Part shown: positions 53,486-62,917 of the stretch, piece after piece | How positions within the stretch are numbered: the first letter of the stretch is position 1 | Layout: the number at the start of each line of letters is the position of its first letter | Assembly (NCBI RefSeq): GCF_004359195.1 | Contig: NZ_CP037954.1 | Span: 2,108,001-2,172,000, forward strand | Direction: 5' to 3' | Origin: Chryseobacterium salivictor | GTDB lineage: Bacteria > Bacteroidota > Bacteroidia > Flavobacteriales > Weeksellaceae | DNA: 64,000 nt | Position numbers and translations under genes: made by a program | The notes under the pieces: generated by a model | The model's input: only the letters and a program-made list of their open reading frames with translations | The model's database searches: none | What the model was told of the DNA's origin: nothing

Positions 53486-56161
53486 ATGACTGAAGAAAAT
53501 AAAAGACTCCCCGATATTGCCTGGAAAAAATGGGGTCCGTACGTCAGCAATCGCGAATGGGGAGTGGTTCGCGAGGATTACAGTGCCGATGGTGATGCCT
53601 GGAATTACACCAGCCACGATACTGCCGAAGCAAAAACTTACCGCTGGGGCGAAGAGGGAATTTGCGGAATTTCTGATGATAAACAGCTGCTCGTTTTCTC
53701 CTTAGGTCTCTGGAACAAAAAAGACAGCAGGATCAAAGAGCGGCTGTTCGGCTTATCCAACAGCCAGGGAAATCATGGGGAAGATGTGAAGGAATATTAC
53801 TATTATCTGGACAATACGCCCACGCATTCTTACATGAAGATGTTGTATAAATATCCTCAAAACGCTTTTCCTTATGAAGATTTAATCCTTAAAAATGAAC
53901 AGGCCGGAAAAGAAAATCCGGAATATGAACTCATCGATACCGGGATTTTTGACCGGAATGAATATTTTGATATTTTTATTGAATACGCCAAATCTTCTCC
54001 CGAAGATATGCTTATCAAAATTACGGTGACCAATAAATCGTCGAAAGACGCTCCTTTGATTCTTCTGCCCACCATCTGGTTCAGGAATACCTGGAGTTGG
54101 GGTTACGATGATTACCGGCCTCATTTAAACGCGGTAAATTCGGATCAGATTGCAGTTAATCATAAAGAATTAACCATAAAAAACATCTACGCTAAACAAA
54201 CTTCTGACGTTCTTTTCTGCAATAATGAAACCAATTATAAGCGGTTATTTCAGTCTATAAATGCCGGAAAATATTGCAAAGACGGCATCAATGATTTCAT
54301 TATTAATGGAAATGAAAACGCCATTAATAATGAAAAAAATGGCACCAAGGCCTCTTTCTTTATCGATGAAACAATCCCGGCAAATTCGACACAGGTTTTT
54401 GAATTCCGGTTATGCGACCGGGATCTTGACCAGCCGTTTGCAGATTTTGATGTAATTTTTTCACAGCGGAAAACAGAAGCCGATGATTTTTATAAAGAGG
54501 TACAGAAGGGCGTAAAAACCGATGATGAAAAATTGGTACAGCGGCAGGCGTTCGCGGGAATGTTGTGGAGCAAACAGTTTTACCATTACAATATTGAAAA
54601 ATGGTTAGAAGGTGATCCTGCTGAAATCCCGCCCCCGAAATCCCGAAGACATATCCGCAATGAAAACTGGGAGAATTTTAATTCTCTGAATATCATTTCG
54701 ATGCCCGACAAATGGGAATATCCGTGGTTTGCGACCTGGGATCTGGCCTTTCATACTTTGAGTTTTTCTATTATCGATGCTGATTTTGCCAAACAGCAGT
54801 TGAAACTGTTGACCCTCGAATGGTTTATGCATCCGAACGGTCAGTTGCCGGCATATGAATGGGATTTCAGCGATGTCAATCCGCCGGTTCATGCCTGGGC
54901 AGCTTTCAGGGTTTTTAAAATTGATGAAGTCCTCAAAGGAAAACCTGACCTGGAATTTCTGGAAGGGGTTTTTCAGAAACTGTTAATGACCTTCACTTGG
55001 TGGGTCAACAAAAAAGACAATAATGGAAATAATATTTTCGAAGGCGGCTTCCTGGGTTTAGACAATATCGGAATTTTCGACCGAAATGAAACCCTGCCGT
55101 ATGGGGAGAATTTAGAACAGGCCGACGGTACCAGCTGGATGGCGATGTTCTCACTGAATATGATGAGAATCGCCATGGAACTGGCTTTGTATAATAAAGT
55201 ATATGAAGATATGGCCACCAAATTCTTTGAACATTTTTTAAGTATTGCCAATGCACTCGACAATATGGGAGAAAATGATTTTTCGCTGTGGGATGATCAG
55301 GACGAGTTTTTTTATGACGCGCTGCAGTTGAAAGACTGTACCAATATGTTTATGCGGATCCGTACCATCGTAGGTTTGATTCCCATGTTTGCCGTAGAGG
55401 TCATCGATGAAGAAATGCTCGATAGATTACCCGCTTTCAAAGAAAGAATGGACTGGGTCTTGAAAAACAAACCGAAGTTGGCTGCCCTCGTTTCCCACTG
55501 GCAGGTGAAAGGCGACGATTCCAAACATTTACTTTCTTTACTGAGAGGCCACCGGCTGAAAAAACTGCTCGAAAGAATGCTGAATGAAAAAGAATTTCTG
55601 AGCGATTATGGCGTGCGGGCTTTATCAAAGGAATATAAAGAACATCCGTTTCATATTAATTTAGACGGAACCGATTATACCGTGAAATATCTCCCGGCAG
55701 AAAGTGACAGCGATATGTTTGGCGGCAACAGCAATTGGCGGGGACCCATTTGGTTTCCCATTAATTTTTTAATTATTGAAAGCCTGCAGCGCTTCTTCTT
55801 TTATTACAGTCCCGATTTTAAAGTAGAATGCCCGACCGGCAGCGGAAATTACCTGAATTTAGATGAGATTGCAGATTTTCTGGGAAAACGGTTGGCTGCG
55901 ATTTTTTTAATGGATGAAAACGGGAAACGTCCTTTTAACAGACAATATCCGAGATTTCAGGAAGATCCAGACTTCAAGGATTACATTTTGTTTTATGAAT
56001 ATTTTCATGGTGATAACGGCCGTGGAGTAGGAGCATCGCACCAAACCGGCTGGACGGGCTTAATCGCAAAAATTCTGCAGCCACGGTTTTCTAAAATTCC
56101 GATGGAAAAAGTGCAGACGGAAATGCCTGATCAATCTGGTGTAAAAATTGATGCTCCATAA
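53486..56161 (+). CDS. GH63-like (MGH1-type) glycoside hydrolase
   Basis: 891 residues, no signal peptide, so cytoplasmic. The beta-rich N-terminal part contains 'WKKWGPYVSNREWGVVREDYS'-type sequence; the (alpha/alpha)6 catalytic part begins around residue 415 with 'PWFATWDLAFHTLSFS', 'PNGQLPAYEWDFSDVNPPVH', 'FEGGFLGLDNIGIFDRNE' and 'GPIWFPINFLIIESL', and ends 'GVGASHQTGWTGLIAKIL'. These are blocks of the MGH1-like/GH63 family, which act on alpha-glucosides or mannosylglycerate-like compounds. Acidic residues in 'YEWD' and 'GLDNIG' are candidate catalytic positions. The true substrate cannot be read from sequence. Confidence 0.85.
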   Translation: MTEENKRLPDIAWKKWGPYVSNREWGVVREDYSADGDAWNYTSHDTAEAKTYRWGEEGICGISDDKQLLVFSLGLWNKKDSRIKERLFGLSNSQGNHGEDVKEYYYYLDNTPTHSYMKMLYKYPQNAFPYEDLILKNEQAGKENPEYELIDTGIFDRNEYFDIFIEYAKSSPEDMLIKITVTNKSSKDAPLILLPTIWFRNTWSWGYDDYRPHLNAVNSDQIAVNHKELTIKNIYAKQTSDVLFCNNETNYKRLFQSINAGKYCKDGINDFIINGNENAINNEKNGTKASFFIDETIPANSTQVFEFRLCDRDLDQPFADFDVIFSQRKTEADDFYKEVQKGVKTDDEKLVQRQAFAGMLWSKQFYHYNIEKWLEGDPAEIPPPKSRRHIRNENWENFNSLNIISMPDKWEYPWFATWDLAFHTLSFSIIDADFAKQQLKLLTLEWFMHPNGQLPAYEWDFSDVNPPVHAWAAFRVFKIDEVLKGKPDLEFLEGVFQKLLMTFTWWVNKKDNNGNNIFEGGFLGLDNIGIFDRNETLPYGENLEQADGTSWMAMFSLNMMRIAMELALYNKVYEDMATKFFEHFLSIANALDNMGENDFSLWDDQDEFFYDALQLKDCTNMFMRIRTIVGLIPMFAVEVIDEEMLDRLPAFKERMDWVLKNKPKLAALVSHWQVKGDDSKHLLSLLRGHRLKKLLERMLNEKEFLSDYGVRALSKEYKEHPFHINLDGTDYTVKYLPAESDSDMFGGNSNWRGPIWFPINFLIIESLQRFFFYYSPDFKVECPTGSGNYLNLDEIADFLGKRLAAIFLMDENGKRPFNRQYPRFQEDPDFKDYILFYEYFHGDNGRGVGASHQTGWTGLIAKILQPRFSKIPMEKVQTEMPDQSGVKIDAP

Positions 56162-56183
56162 GGGAATCTTTAACTTAAAAATC

Positions 56184-56324
56184 ATGGAACCAACTGATAA
56201 AAATAAACCCGCACCCATCGTAATCATTGCAATCGCTGTGATTGTCCTGATGATTATTTTCTATTTTATTCTCCTCATGTATTTCCCGAATATGTTCGAA
56301 AGTTTAGATATGGGAAAAAAATAA
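56184..56324 (+). CDS. Small single-helix membrane protein (46 residues)
   Basis: Starts at ATG 56184, 22 bp after the GH63-like stop. It reads 'MEPTDKNKPAPIVII', a single hydrophobic helix to about residue 35, then 'FESLDMGKK' and TAA. A charged N-terminus, one helix and a Lys C-terminus suggest a real membrane microprotein. It is in the same direction as the SDR and GH63-like genes and probably cotranscribed. Confidence 0.6.
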   Translation: MEPTDKNKPAPIVIIAIAVIVLMIIFYFILLMYFPNMFESLDMGKK

Positions 56325-56923
56325 ACCTGAAGAAATAAATGATGGATGTTTCAGAGCCTGTCTCAATTTGCTTAAAAAAAGAAATTTTCTTTTTCCCCAA
56401 CCGTAAAGGATAGAAAAGAAATGAAGAGAAATTAAGATTTTCTTAGGGATTACTGCGCAGATCTTCCTGAACTTTTTTGCAGCGTAAAAACTTCAGGACA
56501 ACTGTTGACTTTATGACTATGCGGTTTAAAAAATAATTCACACCATCTTTTGCCACCTTTTGAATAACGAATTAAGATAAAGCTTTGCCTCTTTTGCGGT
56601 TTTAAAAAAACTAGTATGCCCGTTTATTTTTAAACATTAAGACATGAAGAGAAATTAAGATTTTGTCCGGGATTACTGCGCAGATCTTCCTGAACTTTTT
56701 TGCAGCATAAAAACTTAAGAACAACTGTTGACTTTGTGACTATGTGGTTGGAAAAATAATTCACACCACCTTTTGCCACCTTTTGAAAAATAAATTAAGA
56801 TAAAGCTTTTGGCTCTTTTGCGGTTTTAAAAAAAAACTAATATGCCTGTTTATTTTAAATTAAGAAATGAAGAGAAATTAAGATTTTATTCAGAGATTGG
56901 AAATGAATGATAGCATTAAAACT
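56325..56923. repeat. Tandem repeat of 223 bp (two copies and a partial third)
   Basis: 'ATGAAGAGAAATTAAGATTTT' less one base recurs at 56421, 56644 and 56867, a period of 223 bp. The unit includes 'GGGATTACTGCGCAGATC', 'GAACTTTTTTGCAGC', 'ACAACTGTTGACTTT' and 'TTTTGCCACCTTTTGAA'. No coding is apparent. The first ~90 bp contain 'AAAAAGAAATTTTCTTTTT', shared with two other spacers. Confidence 0.85.
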
Positions 56924-56955
56924 TAAACAGACTCTAAGTTTTAGAGTCTGTTTAA
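56924..56955 (-). terminator. Terminator of mtaB
   Basis: Perfect 15-bp stem TTAAACAGACTCTAA / TTAGAGTCTGTTTAA with a 2-base loop, 18 bp beyond the mtaB stop. Confidence 0.8.
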
Positions 56956-56972
56956 ATTTAGTTAAGCTACAT

Positions 56973-58322
56973 TTATATTTTTGCCAGAAATTCCTCAAAA
57001 GCCGGAAATACAGAAACAGTTCCATCAGCCAATATTGTTTTGAGCTTTAAAATTTCTATTTGATTGATGGAATTTTCATCGAACGGCTTTTGCACGCGGA
57101 CATAATTTTCGGTGAAACCGAACATGATTCCGTTTTTATTTTCATGCTCCCAAAGGACAGGAAGTGTTTTTCCAAGCTGGGTTTCGTAGAAAGCCATTTT
57201 CTTTTTCTCTGAAAGAATTCTCAGCATTTTATTTCTTCGCTTTCTTTCAGGAATTGGAATAACACCTTCCATTTCTGCAGCTTCTGTATTTTCTCTTTCT
57301 GAATAGGTAAAGACGTGGAGATAAGAAATAGGTAATTCATTCAGGAAATTATAAGTTTCCAGGAATTTTTCCTCTGTTTCTCCGGGGAATCCTACGATGA
57401 CATCAACTCCAATACAGGAATCGGGCATCACCTGGCGGATTTTAGCCACCCGGTTAGTGTAGATCCCCGTCAGGTACCGGCGTTTCATTTTCTTTAATAA
57501 ATCATCGCTTCCACTCTGTAAAGGAATATGGAAATGAGGCACAAAACGCTTGCTTTTCGCCACCAGTTCTATGCTTTCGTCTTTCAATAAATTCGGTTCA
57601 ATGGATGAAATACGGATTCTTTCAATGCCTTCCACCTGATCTAATTCTGAAATTAAATCCAGAAAAGTATGTTCATGTTTTTTGTTTCCAAATTCACCTT
57701 TTCCATAATCGCCAATATTCACACCAGTTAAAACGATTTCGCGAATTCCTTTTTGGGCGATTTCAGTGGCATTTTTTACGACATTTTCTATGGTATCGGA
57801 GCGGGAAATTCCTCTGGCCAAAGGAATCGTGCAATAGGTACATTTGTAATCGCAGCCATCCTGTACTTTCAAAAAAGCGCGGGTTCGGTCGCCAATCGAA
57901 TAACTTCCGATGAAGAAATCAGCTTCATCAATTTCGCAGGAATGAATGATTCCGTGGTTTTCTGATTTCTGCAAATCATCCAGGTAACTCAAAATATTGA
58001 ATTTTTCCCTGGCTCCTAAGACCAAATCAACGCCTTCAATTGCAGAAATTTCTTCCGGTTTCAATTGAGCATAACATCCTAAAATAACGACCAAACCATC
58101 GGGATTGGCTTTCATAGCACGCTTTACATGAAACTTGCATTCGCGGTCTGCATTTTCGGTCACCGAACAGGTATTGATGATGTAGACGTTGGCGGGCTCA
58201 TCGAAATTGACTTTCTGGTAACCGGCACCAGTAAGCTGACGGGCAATGGTTGAGGTTTCTGCAAAATTGAGTTTGCAACCTAAAGTATGAAAAGCGGCGG
58301 TTTTTAAGTGTAAGTGTTCCAT
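56973..58322 (-). CDS. mtaB: tRNA t6A37 methylthiotransferase MtaB
   Basis: 449 residues from ATG 58322; the frame opens at 58337, but a -7 box at 58335-58342 places the transcript start downstream of that. The N-terminal UPF0004 domain has its three Cys ('FHTLGCKLN', 'INTCSVTENADREC', 'VILGCYAQLKPEE'). The radical SAM cluster is 'CDYKCTYC', followed by 'IPLQSGSDDLLKKMKRRY' and 'IGVDVIVGFPGETEE', and a C-terminal TRAM domain is present. It adds the methylthio group to t6A37 of tRNAs reading ANN codons, improving decoding. Monocistronic. Confidence 0.94.
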   Translation of the reverse strand: MEHLHLKTAAFHTLGCKLNFAETSTIARQLTGAGYQKVNFDEPANVYIINTCSVTENADRECKFHVKRAMKANPDGLVVILGCYAQLKPEEISAIEGVDLVLGAREKFNILSYLDDLQKSENHGIIHSCEIDEADFFIGSYSIGDRTRAFLKVQDGCDYKCTYCTIPLARGISRSDTIENVVKNATEIAQKGIREIVLTGVNIGDYGKGEFGNKKHEHTFLDLISELDQVEGIERIRISSIEPNLLKDESIELVAKSKRFVPHFHIPLQSGSDDLLKKMKRRYLTGIYTNRVAKIRQVMPDSCIGVDVIVGFPGETEEKFLETYNFLNELPISYLHVFTYSERENTEAAEMEGVIPIPERKRRNKMLRILSEKKKMAFYETQLGKTLPVLWEHENKNGIMFGFTENYVRVQKPFDENSINQIEILKLKTILADGTVSVFPAFEEFLAKI

Positions 58323-58334
58323 AATTGAATGGTG

Positions 58335-58342
58335 CAAATTTA
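58335..58342 (-). promoter_or_regulatory. -7 box of mtaB
   Basis: TAAATTTG on the minus strand, 12 bp before ATG 58322; a very short leader. Confidence 0.45.
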
Positions 58343-58713
58343 AAGATTATTTTTTTTGCAGGAAGGTAATTGGTGAGAACTTGGTTTTTGAGTGATTGGG
58401 TTTTGAGTTTTTTGAGTTTTTGAGTGGTGATGTGGTGAATGGTGATTTGATGTTGTGATCAGGCGGATGTAAAAATAAGACGGTATGTTTTCAAAGCTGG
58501 GCAGTCTTGTGTAATTTGTGAGGGGGTTTTTGGTTTAAATTAGAAAAGAATCCAATATTTTTTAAAACGGATTGAGGGATTGAGCAATTGAATTCAGATT
58601 TTTGTTGAGCGGAAAGACTTTATTATAAGGAGTTTAGTGGATCAAAATTGGACAAAGTAATTATTAACAATAATTTAATAAACCATCGATATAATTATGA
58701 TAAATAAAAAACG
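58343..58713. other. Spacer between mtaB and the helicase gene
   Basis: About 370 bp, including low-complexity TTTTGAGT repeats (58384-58450). No gene or structured element was recognised. Confidence 0.5.
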
Positions 58714-58721
58714 TATCTTTG
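58714..58721 (+). promoter_or_regulatory. -7 box of the DEAD-box helicase gene
   Basis: TATCTTTG, perfect TAnnTTTG, 26 bp before ATG 58748; no TTTG at -33. Confidence 0.5.
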
Positions 58722-58747
58722 CAGCCAATTTATAGACGATCTTTTAC

Positions 58748-60529
58748 ATGAATTTATTTACGGAGACCAATTTAAGCCCTGAAATCTTGAAGGCAATTGG
58801 CGAAATGGGCTTTATTAGCCCAACAGAAATCCAAAAACAGACTATTCCTTTTATCTCTACAGATACACGCGATCTAATCGCACTTGCGCAGACGGGAACA
58901 GGCAAAACAGCAGCGTTTACGCTTCCGATTTTGGATATGATTGACGACGGGAGTCGCAAAATCCAATTATTGGTGCTTTGTCCAACCAGAGAACTTTGTT
59001 TGCAGATTACCAAAGACATTATTAATTATTCGAAATACATGCGGAACATCAAAACTACAGCAGTTTATGGTGGAAGCAGTATCAGTGATCAAATCAGATC
59101 GCTACGGGACAAACCACAGATTATTGTGGGGACGCCAGGTAGGGTGATTGACCTGATCAACAGAAAAGCCCTTGATTTCTCTGAAATCCAGTGGTTGGTG
59201 CTTGATGAAGCTGATGAAATGTTATCAATGGGTTTCAAAGATGACTTGGCAACTATTTTGAACGAAACACCGGAAACCAAACAGACTTTCTTATTCTCGG
59301 CAACGATGAATAGAGAGGTGGAAAGAATTTCTAAAAACTATTTAACGAATCCTCACCGAATTGTGGTGGGCTCTTTAAATGAGGTTAAGAAAAATATCAA
59401 ACACGAATATTACGTGGTAGGGTACAGAAATAAAAAAGAAGCTTTGAAAAGACTGATCGATGCAAATCCAAATCAGTATTCGATTCTTTTCTGCAGAACC
59501 CGTATGGAAACTCAGGAAGTCGCTGACTTCTTGATGCAGAACGGTTACGCGGCAGATGCACTTCACGGTGATTTATCTCAGGCGCAACGGGATACGGTGA
59601 TGAAAAAATTCCGTTTGAAAAACATCGATATCCTGGTTGCAACCGATGTAGCCGCGAGAGGATTAGATGTAGACTCACTGACCCACGTGATTCACTTCTC
59701 TTTACCTGATGATCCTGAAGTATTTGTTCACCGTAGCGGTAGAACAGGTCGTGCCGGAAAAGACGGTATTTCAATTGCATTGATTAAACCGGAGGAATCC
59801 AGAAAGTTAAAGCAGATCAAACAATCTACCAAGATTGAAATTATTGAGAAGAAAATTCCGACCGGTAAAAAAATTATCGAAGCACAGGTTGCCGGCGTAT
59901 TTGAAAAATTATTTACAGAACACGAAAATCTAGTTGAATTCGACAATGAATTGATTCCGGATTTATCAGCCTTTACCAAAGAAGAACTGGTACACCAGTT
60001 ATTGCAGTTGCAGTTGAGAGACATGGCGCTTTATTATAAAGATAAAGACGATTTGGTGGATCAGAAATTCAACAGCGATGACCGTGGCGGTGACCGTGGT
60101 AGAGATCGCGGCAGAGACCGTGACGGAAGAGGCCGAGACCGTGACAGAGGAGACAGAAGAGATAGCGGAAACCGTTTCAGCAATAACCGTGATGGAGGAA
60201 GCAGAGATGGTGGAAACCGCGATTCCAGAGATAGAGACGGAGGAAACAGAGGCGAGTCCCGAGACAGAAAACCGAGAAGAAACGATGGAGATATGGTAAG
60301 GTTTTTCTTTAACTTAGGAAAACGGGACAACCTGAAAAAAATTGACATGCTTGAAATCATCAACAAGTCAACTGAAAAATCAAGAAAAAGACCAGATATT
60401 GGTAATATCGAAATCTTGGAAAAATTCTCTTTCTTTGAAGTAGAAAAATCATTTAAAGACGAAGTTCTTAAAGGATTAGAAACTCAGAAGTTTAAAGGAA
60501 AAGATATGAGAGCAGAAGAATCTAACTAA
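58748..60529 (+). CDS. DEAD-box ATP-dependent RNA helicase
   Basis: 593 residues. Helicase motifs in order: Q motif 'FISPTEIQKQTIPF', I 'AQTGTGKTAAF', Ia 'PTRELC', II 'VLDEADEML', III 'SATM', IV-V 'ILFCRTRMETQ' and 'VATDVAARGLDVD', VI 'HRSGRTGRAG'. A low-complexity linker rich in Arg, Gly and Asp (about 440-515, 'RGGDRGRDRGRDRDGRGR') leads to a DbpA-type RNA-binding C-terminus ('MVRFFFNLGKRDNLKK'). It probably remodels rRNA or mRNA; the linker suggests RNA condensate-like behaviour as in other RGG proteins. Monocistronic. Confidence 0.94.
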   Translation: MNLFTETNLSPEILKAIGEMGFISPTEIQKQTIPFISTDTRDLIALAQTGTGKTAAFTLPILDMIDDGSRKIQLLVLCPTRELCLQITKDIINYSKYMRNIKTTAVYGGSSISDQIRSLRDKPQIIVGTPGRVIDLINRKALDFSEIQWLVLDEADEMLSMGFKDDLATILNETPETKQTFLFSATMNREVERISKNYLTNPHRIVVGSLNEVKKNIKHEYYVVGYRNKKEALKRLIDANPNQYSILFCRTRMETQEVADFLMQNGYAADALHGDLSQAQRDTVMKKFRLKNIDILVATDVAARGLDVDSLTHVIHFSLPDDPEVFVHRSGRTGRAGKDGISIALIKPEESRKLKQIKQSTKIEIIEKKIPTGKKIIEAQVAGVFEKLFTEHENLVEFDNELIPDLSAFTKEELVHQLLQLQLRDMALYYKDKDDLVDQKFNSDDRGGDRGRDRGRDRDGRGRDRDRGDRRDSGNRFSNNRDGGSRDGGNRDSRDRDGGNRGESRDRKPRRNDGDMVRFFFNLGKRDNLKKIDMLEIINKSTEKSRKRPDIGNIEILEKFSFFEVEKSFKDEVLKGLETQKFKGKDMRAEESN

Positions 60530-60551
60530 TTTTTCTTTCTTATTCAATACA

Positions 60552-60583
60552 AAACAGTTTCATTATCATTAATGGGACTGTTT
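60552..60583 (+). terminator. Terminator of the helicase gene
   Basis: Imperfect stem AAACAGTttCATT / AATGggACTGTTT followed by T10, 22 bp after the stop. Confidence 0.75.
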
Positions 60584-60735
60584 TTTTTTTGATTAACGTT
60601 TGTGGCCTGTTGATTGATGGAGTTGCTTTCTTTTGTTAGGAACTATTTCACAATGTTAATAAAGATTAATATTAAAATGAAAAACTTATCAGTCTTTTTC
60701 GGAAATTTGCAGCACTAATTATTAAATGAATTATA

Positions 60736-61374
60736 ATGGGAATCGGAAATATTTTTAAAATGTTCCAGCCGAAAGACAAAGTGTTTTTTGTACTGTTTGA
60801 AAAAGTTGCTGAAGAACTGGTAGCGATGTCAAAAGAATTTCACGAAAGTTTACTCGATTTTGATATCAATGATGATACCATGTTGCAGCACATGAGTGAT
60901 TACGAACACCGGATGGATGATCTCACTCATGAGATTTTCGTGCAGCTGGGAGAAAATTTTATCACTCCCTTTGACAGAGAAGACATCAGTCATTTGGCCA
61001 GTGGTTTAGATGATATTGCTGACTTTATGTATGCTTCTGCTAAATATATTTATTTATACAAAGCACCACTGGATCCTGCTTACACCGAGTTTACACTGTT
61101 GATTTACAAATCATGTCTCGAAGTTCAGCTTGCCCTTAAAAACCTGAACGATTTCAAAGATCCGAAAGCCGTTAAAGAATCCTGTATTAAAATTAACTCT
61201 TTCGAGAATATTGCCGATGACGTTTTAAGCCAGGCGATCGTAAAATTGTTTGAGACCAACGATGCATTATTGATTATTAAAGTAAAATCAGTTTTGGAAT
61301 ATCTGGAAACAGTGACTGACAAAGCAGAAGATGTAGCCAACACGATTGACAGTATTTTGATTAAATACGCCTAA
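60736..61374 (+). CDS. DUF47 family (PhoU-like) protein
   Basis: 212 residues, all-helical and acidic. 'FKMFQPKDKVFFVLFEKVAEEL' start, 'EHRMDDLTHEIFVQLGENFITPFDREDI' and 'SHLASGLDDIADFMYASAKY' are the metal-binding E/DxxxD-type repeats of DUF47/PhoU. Such proteins regulate the neighbouring phosphate transporter. The PiT gene follows after 30 bp, as in most Bacteroidota. Confidence 0.92.
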   Translation: MGIGNIFKMFQPKDKVFFVLFEKVAEELVAMSKEFHESLLDFDINDDTMLQHMSDYEHRMDDLTHEIFVQLGENFITPFDREDISHLASGLDDIADFMYASAKYIYLYKAPLDPAYTEFTLLIYKSCLEVQLALKNLNDFKDPKAVKESCIKINSFENIADDVLSQAIVKLFETNDALLIIKVKSVLEYLETVTDKAEDVANTIDSILIKYA

Positions 61375-61404
61375 TCTATTCCCTAATTTACTATAAACAA
61401 AAGA

Positions 61405-62547
61405 ATGGATTTACCGATTCTACTCATCATCATCATTGCATTAGCACTGATTTTTGACTATATCAACGGATTTCATGATGCCGCGAACTCTATCGCGACC
61501 ATCGTTTCAACAAAAGTTTTAACTCCTTTCCAGGCAGTTCTTTGGGCTGCCGTCTGGAATTTTGCAGCCTTTTTCCTTGCTGCCTATGTAATCGGCGAAT
61601 TTAAGATCGGGAATACCATCGCCAAATCAGTGAATACCGATTTCATTAATCTGGAAGTCATCTTTGCCGGTTTGGTTGCAGCGATCGCCTGGAATTTATT
61701 GACCTGGTGGTTTGGGATTCCTTCTTCATCATCGCATACCCTGATCGGTGGATTTTTAGGAGCAGCTTTAATGCATGCTTTGGTGACTGACTATCATCTT
61801 ATCGCGTTGGCACAGCCCAACCTGGATGTCTTTGATAAGCTGATTCTATCCTTTAAGCAACTCTTTACACAAGACATTGTCAGGTATGATAAAGTGATTC
61901 CGATCTTTTTATTCATTTTCTTGGCGCCATTGATAGGTTCTGCGATATCCATTTTGATCACCCTGTTTATCGTCAATGTCTCCAAAAGATCCAGTCCCCG
62001 TAAAGCGGATAATGTCTTCAAGAAACTACAGTTGGTTTCTTCCGCCTTATTCAGTTTAGGACATGGTACGAACGATGCACAGAAAGTAATGGGAATTATC
62101 GGAGCAGCCGTTATTTTTCATCACACGCATACCTTACAGGATCCTGTTTACCTGGCTTTAGACAGTACCCACCAGTTCAACTATTTTGTAGAACATTATT
62201 TCTGGGTTCCTTTTACTTCATTTTTAATGATTGCTTTAGGAACAATGAGTGGGGGTTGGAAGATTGTAAAAACCATGGGTACCCGAATTACGAAAGTAAC
62301 GCCCCTGGAAGGAGTTGCCGCTGAAACGGCCGGAGCAATAACGCTTTTCATTTCAGAACATTTCGGGATTCCGGTTTCTACCACGCACACCATTACCGGT
62401 GCGATTATCGGGGTAGGCGTTACCAAAAGGGTTTCTGCAGTTCGCTGGGGAATCACGGTAAGTTTGCTTTGGGCCTGGATTTTAACCATTCCAATTTCAG
62501 CCTTCGTGGCAGGACTTACGTACCTGATCGTGGTCTTTTTAAAATAA
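61405..62547 (+). CDS. Inorganic phosphate transporter (PiT family)
   Basis: 380 residues with about ten membrane helices. The two inverted PiT signature repeats are present: 'YINGFHDAANSIATIVS' near residue 20 and 'LGHGTNDAQKVMGIIG' near 218; 'GIPSSSSHTLIGGFLGA' and 'GIPVSTTHTITGAIIG' carry the paired SSSH/STTH motifs. It imports phosphate with a proton or sodium ion. In operon with the DUF47 gene, ended by a terminator. Confidence 0.95.
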   Translation: MDLPILLIIIIALALIFDYINGFHDAANSIATIVSTKVLTPFQAVLWAAVWNFAAFFLAAYVIGEFKIGNTIAKSVNTDFINLEVIFAGLVAAIAWNLLTWWFGIPSSSSHTLIGGFLGAALMHALVTDYHLIALAQPNLDVFDKLILSFKQLFTQDIVRYDKVIPIFLFIFLAPLIGSAISILITLFIVNVSKRSSPRKADNVFKKLQLVSSALFSLGHGTNDAQKVMGIIGAAVIFHHTHTLQDPVYLALDSTHQFNYFVEHYFWVPFTSFLMIALGTMSGGWKIVKTMGTRITKVTPLEGVAAETAGAITLFISEHFGIPVSTTHTITGAIIGVGVTKRVSAVRWGITVSLLWAWILTIPISAFVAGLTYLIVVFLK

Positions 62548-62569
62548 TCAGGACTTTTTATAAAATTAG

Positions 62570-62598
62570 AGCCATTTCGAAAGAGATGGCTTTTTTTG
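62570..62598 (+). terminator. Terminator of the DUF47-PiT operon
   Basis: AGCCAT...ATGGCT stem followed by T7, 23 bp after the PiT stop. Confidence 0.8.
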
Positions 62599-62905
62599 TG
62601 GAACAAGTCGATAACAACGCAGTGATGGAGTGATTGGGTGATTGGTTTTTTGAGTGAGTGATAAATATTAAAGTTTGCAGATGATTTCGAATAATTGAAA
62701 ATCAGCCAATTGTATTTCTTTAACAAACGAAGAGTCTTTGTCTCTCTTTAGTTGAATGTAGTTTTTAGTTCATTTAATTTAATCTTGCGATGCAAGACAA
62801 AGTTTAAAATGTTTTATTGTGTTTATCTTTTTGTACCGCATGTAACTTTTTAATAGGGTGACCTGGACAATTGACACCATGTCCTGAAAAATAGGAATAA
62901 TTCCG
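62599..62905. other. Spacer before mnmE
   Basis: About 300 bp. Contains a low-complexity GTGATTGG stretch near 62630-62660 similar to that at 58390-58450; nothing else recognised. Confidence 0.5.
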
Positions 62906-62913
62906 TAATTTTG
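62906..62913 (+). promoter_or_regulatory. -7-like box close to mnmE start
   Basis: TAATTTTG (TAnnTTTG) only 4 bp before the ATG; if used, the mRNA would be almost leaderless. Confidence 0.3.
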
Positions 62914-62917
62914 CCGT

